A DNA stretch of 64,000 nt, from assembly GCF_021134715.1 (NCBI RefSeq), contig NC_060025.1, forward strand, positions 3,658,001-3,722,000, in the 5' to 3' direction. Both the position numbers and the translations under genes were made by a program. This stretch comes from Daphnia pulex. Its lineage: Eukaryota > Arthropoda > Branchiopoda > Diplostraca > Daphniidae. The notes under the pieces were generated by a model. That model saw nothing but the letters and a program-made list of their open reading frames with translations. It was not told the origin of the DNA and did not search any database. Positions 33,161 to 44,040 of the stretch are shown here, piece after piece; the stretch's first letter is position 1; each line of letters begins with the position of its first letter.

Positions 33161-35306
33161 GAAAAAACCACGACGACCCATCTGGCGGCCAAGGAGCTGG
33201 GCTACGACCTGGTGGAGATGAACGCCTCGGATACCAGGAGCAAGCGGCTGCTGCACGAGCACGTGATGGAGCTCTTGTCGTCGCAGTCGCTGTCGTCGTA
33301 CGCTCACGGTTCGGCTCAGATTGAAGGCGGCCGCAAGCGGATGCTCGTCATGGACGAAGTGGACGGCATGGCGGGTAACGAGGACCGCGGCGGGATCCAG
33401 GAGCTGATTGCCATGATCAAAACGTCGAAAATCCCGGTCGTTTGCATCTGCAACGACCGGCAGCACCCGAAAATCAGGAGCCTCTCCAATTATTGCTATG
33501 ATTTAAAGTTCACCAAGCCAAAGATCGAGCATATCCGCGGGGCCATGATGAGCATCTGCTTCAAAGAGGGACTCAACTCAGCTTGAAACCGGTAGCTCTC
33601 GACGAGATCATCATCATGGGAGCAAATCAGGACGTCCGCCAGATTCTTCACCACTTGTCGATGCTGGCCTCGGCCAAGAAGAGCCTGTCGACCGAGAGCG
33701 CCAAACTGGAGGCGTCCAAGAGCAAGAAGGATCTCAAACTGGGACGTTGTCAAGAAGGTCTTCTCCGCCGACGAGCACAAAGGAATGAGCATCCACGACA
33801 GGACGGGCCTCTTTTTCCAGGATTACAGCTTCGGTCCCTTGTTCGTCCAGGAGAATTATCCGTGCGTCGTGCCTCAGGCGGCCAAAGGCAGCGCCATCAA
33901 GACGCTGGACTTGCTGGGCCGCACCGCCCACTGCATTTCGCAGACGGACCTGATCAAGAAAGTCATCCGCTCACAGAAAGCTTGGAGTCTGCTTCCGGTG
34001 GAGGCCGTCTTCGCCAGCGTGGTGCCCGGCCAGCTGATGCTGGAGGGTTTCATCAGCTCTCAAATCGTGTTTCCCAGTTGGCTGGGCAAGAATTCACGCA
34101 CCAACAAAATGGACCGTCTCCTGCAGGAGTGGCAGACGCACATGCGTCTCAAGATTTCCGGATCGAAGCAGGCCGTCAATCTCGACTACCTTTCCCAGCT
34201 TTCCCTACGTCCTCAATTCGATCGTTGGACCTTTGAAGTGGTCAGGGGCCGACGGGGTCAGCGAGGCTATCCGGGCGATGGAGAGCTACGATCTGGTGAG
34301 GGAGGATCTCGACTCGCTCCTCGAGTGGCTTATGTGGCTTATGTGGCTCAATGGCCACATAAGCCAGACATCATGGCCGGTATATATATCTTTCCATCTA
34401 CAAATGAAGTCACACACAAAGAAGTGGGGCTCCTTTTGATCCTTCGCTGGACATTTTCCACGAAATATGTTTTAAACTTTTTCACAAAAGGATCGAGAGA
34501 GAGGCCACTCGATAGATTTTTCTATATTTTTGTTTTATTAAGATAAAAAAGGGGGAAGAAAAGATCTAGATAAAGGCCTAACTAAGGGTTCCCAAGTGGT
34601 TCACTCTGTACCTCTTCTCCTGTTGAGTAAAAAAAGTCCATTTTCTCGCGCTCTTCTCCAGGCTGAGCGTCTCTGATGGCTATGCAGTGACCCCATCAGC
34701 CTGATTGGAATATTTGATCTTTCCCTCCTCTCTTATACGGACTCTGGTGGAGGTTGATTCGATTCCGATGTACCCATCCAAGGCTCTCCTAAACCAGATG
34801 TGTTTTGTGTTTCGGGGTGAGAGTAAAGAAGAAAAAACATTTCAAGTAGAGTGGTTGCCTAGTTCTTTTTGGGTTGCTGTTGGGTGGCGAGAGCCCCTCC
34901 CCCCCCCCTTATTTTTCACTGATTCTATTTCCCGCTGGTTATTTGCTGCTGATTTTCCAGGAATCGAAGGCAAAGTCAAGGCGGCCTTCACCCGGGCTTA
35001 CAACAAAGAAGCTCACATGACACCGTACGCTGCCGGCCAAGTGAAGAAGGGTCGATTGAAAGACACGGCCGACGATTTGGAAGCCCTGGACGGAGATAAG
35101 GATGGATTGGCTGGCGAGGATGACGATGAGGAGCACAACGAAGATCCATCGCTGGATGCCATGATCAAAGTCAAGAAGGAATCGAAGAAGATGGCCAGCA
35201 GCTCAGGAGCAGCAGCGGCGAGCAGGAAAAAAACAGAGGAGCCCCAGCTGCCACCAGAGGTCGAGGCGGTGGCCGTGGAGGTCGCAAGAAAGCCGCTGAA
35301 TAATTG
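33161..35306 (+). pseudogene. RFC1: Replication factor C subunit 1, C-terminal half, frameshifted
   Basis: RFC1 is the large subunit of the clamp loader that places PCNA on DNA. After a TGCAG acceptor the exon starts at the K of the Walker A motif (KTTTTHLAAKELGYDLVEMN). It contains the Walker B (MLVMDEVDGMAGNEDRGG), the AAA+ lid (KIRSLSNYCYDLKF) and most of the RFC1 C-terminal domain (GMSIHDRTGLFFQDYSFGPL). A 581-bp intron (34380-34960) leads to the last exon, KVKAAFTRAYNKEAH and an acidic/basic tail. Frame breaks occur near 33575, 33742 (an 8-base loss between direct CTGGGA repeats), 34220 and 34325, and in the A-run near 35228, beyond which the expected Gly/Arg-rich tail lies one frame over. 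Introns are retained, so it came by DNA duplication. Assembly errors are an alternative for single-base breaks. Confidence 0.85.
34327..34366. repeat. Short perfect hairpin in the RFC1 copy
   Basis: GGCTTATGTGGC and GCCACATAAGCC face each other with a spacer of about 5 bp, preceded by a second direct copy of TTATGTGGC. It coincides with a frame break, suggesting replication slippage or template switching. Confidence 0.75.
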
Positions 35307-36130
35307 ACCGTGTGTTTTCCTCCGCTGCTATGCAATGGGCGGCTCCTGGGCACTGGGGGTGAGTAGCAAGGAAACTCTATACTACTTACATATTGCATCC
35401 TTAATGAACTTGGCTCTCAATCTAATGGGACGCAGATGGGGGGAACACACACACACACAAACTTAACCAACCATTACTCTCCAGAGGGATGGGGGGTTCT
35501 CTCTCTAGGAGTTGCTAGGCTATTTGCAGCTACGTACTGCTATAGTGAGGAGGGTGGTAGATTACACACACACACACACACACACATTGCCGTTAAAAAG
35601 ACGGTACGCCCAACTTTATAAGAACTCCCCAACTATATTAGAGTTTCTCTTGATTGGGGTAAATATCATTGTAGGCTCCTAACTCGTACAATATCCTCGT
35701 CCCCCTCTCTCCTTTTTTTGGGTTATTTTTTTATTTATTTATTCAAGTTTTTTTGTGTGTGTGTGTGTGAAGTTGGTTACCGAGGGAATTTGTCAGGAGC
35801 CACTTGTCAATTTAGGAGCCTTACGAAGAAAAAAATTTTTTTTTCATGTCACCCTAGAATATTGATCACCATCCACCCTGTAAAGAAAAAAATCGTGTTT
35901 ACAAAAACATGTATACATGTCAATGTAAAAAAAGAGAGTGTGTTCCTTGGCGTCTGTAAGTGATCAAATGTACAAAAAACAAACAAACGACACACACGAA
36001 AATAAAAAGAGATAAAGAAAGAAAAAGAACAAAACAAAATGTATACCCCTTTTCTGGCTAGTTTCTTTTTCGTTGCGTTTCCATCAACTTGTGCGTCGTG
36101 GAGAGACGATTCACAAAATGATGAAAGTGT
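35307..36130. repeat. Spacer with (CA)n microsatellites
   Basis: CA runs lie at about 35446-35457 and 35562-35585, and a GT run at about 35754-35768. No gene is seen; short frames through them are chance. Confidence 0.6.
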
Positions 36131-36134
36131 TCAA

Positions 36135-36280
36135 AAGTGTTTTGTGGTTGTGTTTGTGTTTTGTATGGCGCCATGATTCCCAGTCTGTAAAGGAATCTTC
36201 TTGGGAAGAGTCGGCCCAACAACACCTAGCAGACCTATACGTCATTTTTATCCAACAAGTCAATGGATTGCTGCCTAACT
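36135..36280 (+). repeat. Dispersed repeat, copy 2
   Basis: Nearly identical to 13796-13935, same orientation in the window. Differences are few (for example CGCCATG/CGCCGTG). Its 3' extension differs from copy 1. Origin unknown. Confidence 0.8.
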
Positions 36281-36289
36281 CTAGTTGGG

Positions 36290-36520
36290 GGTTTGTTGCA
36301 GGTTTAGTATTAGACACTGCAACAGTAAGGTTCGTTTAGTAGGTTCGTAGGACCATTAGAGTTGGTGGCTGGTCTCTAAAGGACAATTGGGCTTGCATCG
36401 ATCTGCTGACTCCAGCCAGTAGGTAGCTTCATATTCTCAATAAGACGTCCATGTTTCTTCCTTTCTCCCCAGGTATAACTCTGGTGTGAACAAAAGCCTT
36501 CTTCCACTAGTGTCGTCTCC
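36290..36520. other. Short spacer between repeat and viral copy
   Basis: No feature recognised. Confidence 0.3.
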
Positions 36521-38600
36521 TCCGTAGTGTCAATTGTGAGCTATTTCTTCTCTTCAGTCTTATGGTTGGGAAATCTTGCAATTACCCATCTTTATGTCCT
36601 CCCCAGATCAGTTGAAGTGACACCCTTCCAAAGGATGTATTTAAAACCAATCAGCCACGCAAAGATAGGGAAATCCATTAAAAATTACCCATTTCCAGGA
36701 TCATTGAGCTTAATCAACTCTTCTTCTTAAGCTGGAACACTGGATATACATTTGAGCTAAGAAGATTATAGTGAATAAGGAGCTGACCAATCTGGAAAAA
36801 TTCCCTGCTCCTCCAATTCAAGCTAAAATTTCCTCCACCAGATAATACGTTGGTGAGATTTGAAGCCAATTTCTGTCTGGAAGCTAGGAATTCCTGCTCC
36901 CCTATCGAATTGGTGATTGTAACCCATTTAAAAAAGTTGTGATCAATTTGAAATTCTTGTAGAAGGTGAAATATGATTAAAATTCAGACACTAGTAGAGT
37001 AGTGATGATGTTTTGATTGAGTCATAGATCCCAACAATCTCAGGGAATATGCTTCCAAATTTGTAGCAGACTGCTAGTATTACATTCGAAACAGTGACTC
37101 CGTGGAATGTGGATGCATGGTAACTAGTCGAAATCTCAGAGTCATCTGAGGAAACAGCAACATCAATTACAACCGTATTTTCTTTGCAGTCTCCTGTCAG
37201 CTGGCGCTTTCTTGATCTATTTTTCATCTTAAGACTGGTGAAATTTCTCAGTTCATGACTGTGCAGTGGATTAAAATTGAGGTGTAATGACGTATTCCCT
37301 GCATCATCCTAGTTTCAACTCTGATATACTGCGACTTAGGGCCATTTAGCCAACTAGCACCACTATCTCTAAGGCCCCACTAGAAGTCTTGGATTTTTAA
37401 CCACTATTTCCATCAAGTGTGGATCAATCATGATTAGCTTCCTTGTAAACATGGATATCCCTCTTATTATTAGAGCATAACTCAATGAGTATGAGAGCCA
37501 ATTTTGTTGTAAAGGGACCTTGATTCCACTGTTACACATCATCAGATTTTGCAGCCTTGATGACTGGTTCAGACTTCTTTGCTTTCTATCATGGCAGTTA
37601 TTCTTGCGTCCTTTGAACTTTGGATTTGTCATGGTCTTGTATGGGAACATTTTGTAAATGTCTATGGTAATGGTCTCTATGGCCTGCTGAGCAATCCTCT
37701 CTTCAACTCCAAGCACATAAATCTCGAGCAAGCCGCCATGCTGGGATTTCTTGAACAAGCAAACATTATCTGCTTTCTGTGTCTCCACTTTCGATAAGGC
37801 AGGTTTGAATAAGTGGATGCTAAGTGTTGAGTCCTCTGCAACAATTTCGGGTCTAACAGCCTCCATCACCTTCTTCCTCTTGTAGACCCTTCAATTTTCA
37901 AACTCATACCAGGCCTAATTGAAAGCACTACTAGCTTTTAGAGTGCCTAAGTTCTCAATTGTGTTCTCCTCTATTAAGTCCAACACTGATTCCTCAATCT
38001 GCTTCATATTGGATGGTCCATGGATTTGCATCAAGTAATCTTTGGACTGTCTGCACAAAAAACTTGATCCAGGAGGAGGAGAAATCATGAGTCATCACAG
38101 AAGCTGGATCAGGGTATTCCTTTCCAAGGTATTTATCTTGTTTTGGCTTCTTCTCTTCCATTTCCAAAATTTTCTTGTACAACACAGAAGTAGCATTACG
38201 CTCTGCAGTCTCATTTTTGTTTTTAAGGAAGCCAAGATAAACAATGATGTAAGCTGGTAGGGGTTGATCAAGAATGCACCAGTGAACATGTTGAAAATTC
38301 CAGGCCACTTCACTTTTTTTATTTAGAAGCTATGTTGAAACCATTCTGTTGACAGATCCTCTTAATAGCAGAAGTTAGCTTGTTGGTGACCCACACCTGT
38401 AGTCTGCTTTGGAACACTGTGGGTAGCTTCTTGATCAACTTTTAAGGTCTGGGAAGTAGAGGAGCGAAGACGAAACCTTCCAAGAACACACACCTTGAGA
38501 AAGTTACCACTTTTTCGAGTCTTTTCATTCAAGAAGATTAATTACACAAGTGGATAAAATCTTAGAAGCTTCAAGGCTGCTGGAAGATTGCATGACTTCT
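36520..38600 (-). pseudogene. Endogenous negative-strand RNA virus L (polymerase) gene, copy 2
   Basis: Read on the minus strand, the pre-motif A element with QHGG lies at 37743-37732 and, further along, an SDD tripeptide flanked by Ser (37149-37141) in hydrophobic context matches motif C of segmented negative-strand virus polymerases. Motif C carries two of the metal-binding aspartates. Segments before pre-motif A (38460-37870) match copy 1 in order. This copy therefore extends beyond copy 1 into the palm domain. Stops and frameshifts interrupt it throughout; the longest open piece is 37869-37369 (166 codons). No introns. It cannot make a full polymerase; transcripts might still feed small-RNA pathways, which is speculation. 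Boundaries are approximate. Confidence 0.8.
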
Positions 38601-38683
38601 GAGAGACTATAACGTGGAGGTGTTCACTGACATCCGTCAACCGGATATTGAGCTCTCTAAACCACTCTCTCTTCGTAAGCCAG

Positions 38684-39734
38684 CAATTGTCTAAACGCTT
38701 GAGTCTCGACTTGGAAGACAAATTTCATCAACTTCATGAAAATTATGTAAGAAATTCCAGCTCGACTTGTCTAATATTTTCTTTTCGTTTTGTCGTTTGA
38801 AATGTTAATTTTCTTTCAAATGTTTTTTAAGATACAATTCAAGGATAAAGTCGTAGCTGAATTGAAGGAAAAGGTTCAACAAAATGTAAGTCAATTTCCT
38901 TTCCATTGCTACACCGTGCCACTAATACATTTCCTTTAATTTTACGAAATCAAGAAAGCACTAATGGCCAAAGTCAATCAACTGGAAATAAAATTACAAC
39001 AACAAGAATCCTTAACAATGGCCACGCAAAGCGAACCGAGTGCCGGCCACAACTCAACCAAAGTCCTTCGCCAGGCGACTGTAAAGGTGCCAACTTCATG
39101 CCTGGATGTCTACATCAACGGACATTGGGGGACCACACCTACAAGCGGAATCCATTTGATTATGGGTCCCAAATTCGTCGAAACCGTTTTCTGCGACTTT
39201 ACTAAACTGACCACCGATCCCAGTGAGTTGAATGTCTTCTGCAAAAAAAACTAAAATTAAATTGAATTGAATCAATTAGGCTCCCAGAGATGGATCGGAT
39301 ATGCCGATATCAAATCAGCCCCCATCTATTTCTACGTTCAAAGGAACACCCCCTTCACCACCGCCAATATTCCGATCCCGTTTCAAATTGAGCGCGTTAA
39401 CATTGGGGGCGCCATGGATTTGCCATCGGGGAAATTCACGGCGCCTCGAGACGGAACCTACTTCTTTTCTTTTGCCGGCCTTGCGCAATTTCCAAATGCA
39501 ACGAGTAAAGTTCACTTGAAAATAGCTCTTTACTCTAATGGGGCTTATGTGGGGACGAGCGAGTGCGCAGAAACCAACACCGCTGGCCACTCGAGTGCGT
39601 TGACACTTCAACTGACGCTGAATTTGCAAAAGCGAGTTCAAGTTTGGTTGCAGATCTGGGCTATCGCAGCAGGAGTTTCACTGTGGGATACTGGTTACTA
39701 CCACACTCACTTTACTGGATGGATTCTACTATGA
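38684..39734 (+). CDS. C1q-domain secreted-type protein, 5' end missing
   Basis: Four exons keep one frame: 38684-38746, 38832-38885, 38955-39222 and 39280-39734 (TAG... the frame ends TATGAG context at 39732-39734 with TGA). The first two code coiled-coil heptads (DLEDKFHQLHENY, FKDKVVAELKEKVQ), the third adds more coiled coil and a Cys-containing module (TSCLDVYINGHWG...METVFCDF type), and the last is a C1q/TNF-like jelly-roll domain: WIGYADIKSAPIYFYVQ, FTAPRDGTYFFSFAG, and the closing HTHFTGWILL. Such proteins form trimers, are secreted, and bind pathogens or carbohydrates. No signal-peptide exon is seen; the region just upstream is the viral L-gene copy, so the 5' exon may be lost or displaced. 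Otherwise all junctions look intact. Confidence 0.8.
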
Positions 39735-40670
39735 GGAAATCGCTAATAGCCTTTTGTAAAATCCGCAATGACAACAGAATTATTCAAATGAAACCACGAA
39801 AATATCGAGAATGAATTTTACAACCAATAAGAATGTCTTTTGTGAGGAAAGAAATTGGCGATTTGTTAAAAGAAAAAAATGTCAGGATAAAAACCAAATT
39901 TTGTGCGTCATGTAACACTCCAATAAAAAATCCCGATCGGACAATATCATACGAGATATTTTTATTCCCAAACACATAATTAAATTTTAAAGCGCGCCTA
40001 CGTGCATACAGCTGCGGCAAAATCCACAGTACGCTATAAATATAATGAACCTTTCGGGCGATCATTATCAATAAATAAGCCGCAGCGCCGTATATTCCAA
40101 TTTTTCAGCCATGCCCTGTTTAATGTCAAGTCTCTTATCACGTTAACATCCAACAAGTGCTGACTCGTTTGAAATTCGAAACGCTCGAACGAAAAAGAAT
40201 TTCGTCCAGATTTTGTCACGAAACACGAAATTGACGTCAATGAGCAACAGCTGAAAATGACTAACGACCAGTGATGTTTTCTTGTAACGGGACGGGATAA
40301 ATAAACGGCTAATGTGACTGCTGATAACATTTCATTTTCTGGAATAGTATGTGTGATGTGATAAGCAGATTGTGTGTTGTGATGAAGATTTTAGTTTTGT
40401 CGGAATGTTCGGTAAGGTTCGGTTTGTAGAATATCCTCGGGTCACAAGCAAACGCACACACAAAGAAACGAATAAAAGAAACCAGTTAAAAAATGCTGCG
40501 GATTTTTACCATAAATAAGGCGTCAATTATCAATATAAAACTTACTTTTAAAACTTATTGGGCTTGAGTTGCTTTCGGAGGAAAATCGTCGAATTAGCGA
40601 GACGGTTCTTCTGCTAAATTAAAAACAAACTAATGAGAGACATCTAGCGGTAAATGAATCGATGTTATTA
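39735..40670. other. Spacer
   Basis: No supported gene. Minus-strand frames at 39784-40071 and 40034-40330 show no features. Confidence 0.35.
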
Positions 40671-40673
40671 TTG

Positions 40674-40712
40674 GATGGTGAGCGGGAAAATATTGGATGG
40701 TGAGCGGGAAAA
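40674..40712 (+). promoter_or_regulatory. Tandem E2F-like sites
   Basis: GGTGAGCGGGAAAA occurs twice, with the 8-base core GCGGGAAA at 40682-40689 and 40704-40711 (complement TTTCCCGC, an E2F consensus). They lie about 75-100 bp before the ATG at 40781. The 22-bp duplication is exact over most of its length. Regulation by E2F/cell cycle is inference. Confidence 0.45.
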
Positions 40713-40780
40713 CTTCATTCTTGCGCGTAACCTTATCTCTAGTGAAACTCTCTCTATCTCTCTTAACTCTGAATTGAAAA

Positions 40781-41305
40781 ATGGTCGTTACGATCAAGCA
40801 ATGGGAAGCTATCGTTGCCTATGTTGCTGAAAATCAAGGCACAAGGGCTTCAGAACTGTTTCCACTTCGCAATGAAAGTGCTTTAGTGCAACAATGCGAC
40901 GTGGATCGAGAGCTTCTGAGGGAGATTGGCATGGGGGATTCCCCCCAATATGCCTTCAACTGTGACGTGATTCACAATTTGGAAAAGTACAAAGAGGTAA
41001 GTTTCTACTCTTTTGTCTATTTCATCCATTCCAACCTAACCTCCCCATAACATTAGGTCCTCAATCTGGTGTTGACGGAGCCTGGTTGGGAAGAAGATCA
41101 CGGTCCCAGCCAGGCTACACTATGGAGAATCTATCGGGAAAGGTTGGCTGACCCCAAGCTAAAACCCGAGTACAGAGAAAAGATGGATGTTATTTCTTGC
41201 TTCCGTGGCATAAATGCAACTCTCAACAACCCAGAGGCAATTGAAAATGGAGTGGCCTTCAGCATGGAAATTTCCTTTGATGAATGTTTCATCCAGTTCC
41301 ACCGC
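40781..41305 (+). CDS. Two-exon member of a local gene family, unknown function
   Basis: Exon one, 40781-40996, starts MVVTIKQWEAIVAYVAENQG and ends KYKE. Exon two, 41057-41305, reads VLNLVLTEPGW through RIYRERLADPKLKPEYREK to FIQFHR, and ends in a GTAAGT donor. Both introns are phase 0 and the frame is intact. At least one more exon would be needed; none was found before 41500. The protein is helical and mildly acidic, with no hydrophobic segment. Partial relatives occur at 53716-53880 (exon one only, start lost) and 58800-59250 (both exons, broken). I do not recognise the family. Confidence 0.55.
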
Positions 41306-41309
41306 GTAA

Positions 41310-42780
41310 GTTATACAACACGCCTACTTCAGTTACTGCCACGCTCTCTGTGTTCTAAAGTGTGTCGAGCCACCCACCCACCCTCAGCTGCCAGCGGCAA
41401 TGGCCACTAGGTGACCCTTCACCTAATTGGCCCTCCCTCCCCCCACCCTCCGTGGCCGTAACTGAATTATTAAATCTGAAAAAAAATATTTCAGCAACGC
41501 TACAATAATTTTAAAACATTTATTTAGAACAATCTTCCTACACTCGAGAACAAAAACTATTGGAAGGTGGTACTCCCTGATAACAGAAGAAAATAAGTTG
41601 CTTGCTAACCCCCTTAGCAAATCTAGTATCCCACTTCTGCCTGTTCGTCCAGTGTTCACTCACTCGTTTATATTCTTCCCCGTTTGGTGATAGATTGATG
41701 AAAAATACAATTCACAATTTACACACAAAACGTGTCTTCATTTCCAATCAAGTCGATCGATCGTCGACACGTCCACCCCTCGGGGTCGTATTACGTAATT
41801 GGACAAATCGGACAGGTGTGTGTCGGCAACTTTTTTTAAAGTCAACGTGATGATGTTGGAAGAAGAAAAGATGCCAAAACAAGGAACAAAGAAAACATTT
41901 TGTCCAAATAAGAAAAATATATCTCTGCTTTTCCTAATGAATCGTTTCGACTGTCTAACGTAATTCAATTCCCGCCCAATTAAGAAAGGAAACCAGGAAA
42001 TCAGGGATTTTTTCTCATTTTTGAATGAGTAAGTAATACCCCAATTGCTAATAAACAGGAGATTATTTTTAGGCGTACATGTAATGCCCTGCAATTATGC
42101 AAGTCATGTATCAATAAAATATCTGTAGCAGGTCGCAAGTTAATAAAAGTTAATGAAAATCATTACTACCCAAGTGATGATGCTGAGATTGTTGGTGATG
42201 GCAGGTCAACACCAGCCAGAGCCAAACTGGTGTAGATCTTGTGGTTATGATGACTGGCTCAGCCCGCTCAGGCCTCAAATCTGCAAAAAAAGAAAAAAGG
42301 TTACATAGTGCTAACATTTTGCCATGCATCAACATGGGTCTAACATGATAAAGGCTATTCAGGCACCAACATTTCACAAACTTTAAACATGTTTAACTCT
42401 TCAATTTAAGTTTTCATGATTATTCTATTGGTATTCTTAATTTTAATCACCTTCTTAAAACATCATGGTGATTAACAACTCACTTTTTCGACAACTATGA
42501 AAGACAAAGACCAAAGCAGACGACACTAAAAATTCTAATTAGCTAGGTTTAAGATATCAATAGAAATTAAAAATCGAACCTCACCCGATTAATTTAGCAT
42601 TAACCAATAACCAGTTCGTAACGAAAAACCACTCTCGAGATAACACTAAGAATAAAAATTTGCATTGAACCCACAGAACATTTCGGAACATTTGTAAACT
42701 TTTAGACCCGAAACTCGTCACACAAAACAACAGTCACTCAGGAGCCCGGGGAATTTAAAAAAAATTCCATTTTAAATGTT
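41310..42780. other. Spacer with dispersed repeat
   Basis: The stretch at about 41320-41392, ending GAGCCACCCACCCACCCTCAGCTGC, recurs at about 63005-63078. No gene is supported. Confidence 0.4.
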
Positions 42781-44040
42781 TTATAATATATGTTGAGTCT
42801 CTAGAGAAACTCGAATCGATCCTCCACTGATTTTTCCCTCTGCAAAGAAGAAGAGAAAGAGCCGGGCCGGCCGTATACTTTGATGCAATTTATTCGACGA
42901 TAGATGAGAGAGTCGAGGGGTGCGTGTTAGTCCTGCCCATCTGTTCATTTTCAATATAAACAGCCGGAATAGTCTAGTCGGAAGTCCTAGCAAGGAGCAT
43001 GGGGGGCCAAGTCGGCCACCCGACGGTGCCGGCTGCCAGAAAAGTGGGGAATGTGAGAGCGGAGAGAAATCACGTCCGCAACCTACGCACATTTCAAGAC
43101 GACTGTGTGGGCTCTAGCCTCTAGCCCTTCGGGTCGGGACCGTGGGAATCCATGGCACCATGGGATCCCACGGCCAACAGCAAGTATCCCTACCCCTATT
43201 CCCCCCACCCCTTCATTCTATCTAACTAAATCACCCTCCTCTCCTTTTCCTCTTCTTCTATTGGTGGAGGGAAGCAGTTGAAAGCAAGGGGAGGAGCTAC
43301 ATTTCTTTTCTGGTAAAACAATTCCCGAGACACATTGATTTCTTGCTCATCGAATAAACAAAACCAGGCAAAACTATGTGGGATTCTTCTTCTTTCTCTA
43401 ATATAATAAGAAACCGTTCGACCATCAGAGTTCTTTTTTCACCTGGGTCACCTGTCATATGTATATATTTTATATTCATAAGTCGAAATAAACCGCATAA
43501 TCAAAAGCAGGTGGGCGCGCGAAATATCTAAAAAGGTCGGCCAAAGGTTATCAGTTCTTATACACTATATACACACAATGACGCTACATGTACGTGTGTG
43601 TGTTTACCCCGTTTCCCAAGAGATCAGCTTCAAACAAAACAGCTAAAGGTCGAGGACAATTTCTAATCAGACACACCAACCCACATTTTCTCGTATTTTC
43701 AATTCAATAACGTGGCGGCGCTGGCGGCGGCGGCGGCGGGACCTTTCGGTTATACGGGTACGTCGCCCGTCTGTATAGACATCGGCTGCCGTTCCGTCTA
43801 TACTACGGACGGAATAATAATATATAAAGTTAGGCCGGCGCGCTACCTGTATAGAAAATAAAGGAGAGAGAGACAGACAGACAGACACACGACGAAAATA
43901 GCGCCAAGATGGCGGGGGCACGTCATTTCCCCACTGTTTGGACAAACAACCGGCAGCAGCAGCCCCCTTGCCCACTCAAATAGCCGACTCTATTTCCAGC
44001 AGGAACCATGTGACTTCTTCTCTCCAATATAAATAGAGAG
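42780..44040. promoter_or_regulatory. CpG-richer, regulatory-looking stretch
   Basis: A GCN run (GGCGGCGCTGGCGGCGGCGG) lies at about 43712-43740, and GCGCCAAGATGGCGG at about 43900-43915 resembles a YY1 site. Short (GA)n and (CA)n runs and TATAAA-like words follow. This could be a promoter or long 5' region of a gene outside the window or unrecognised; no coding exon is seen. Confidence 0.25.

Noticed and set aside
33143..33931. Minus-strand frames opposite RFC1
   Set aside because: They are the complement of an unmistakable RFC1 coding sequence.
35436..35621. Frame with THTHTH repeats
   Set aside because: Pure translation of a (CA)n microsatellite.
37579..37797. Plus-strand frame within viral copy 2
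   Set aside because: Complement of the minus-strand polymerase relic.
43700..43760. Triplet-repeat coding region (GGC)n
   Set aside because: Short, with no frame extending on either side; more likely promoter sequence.
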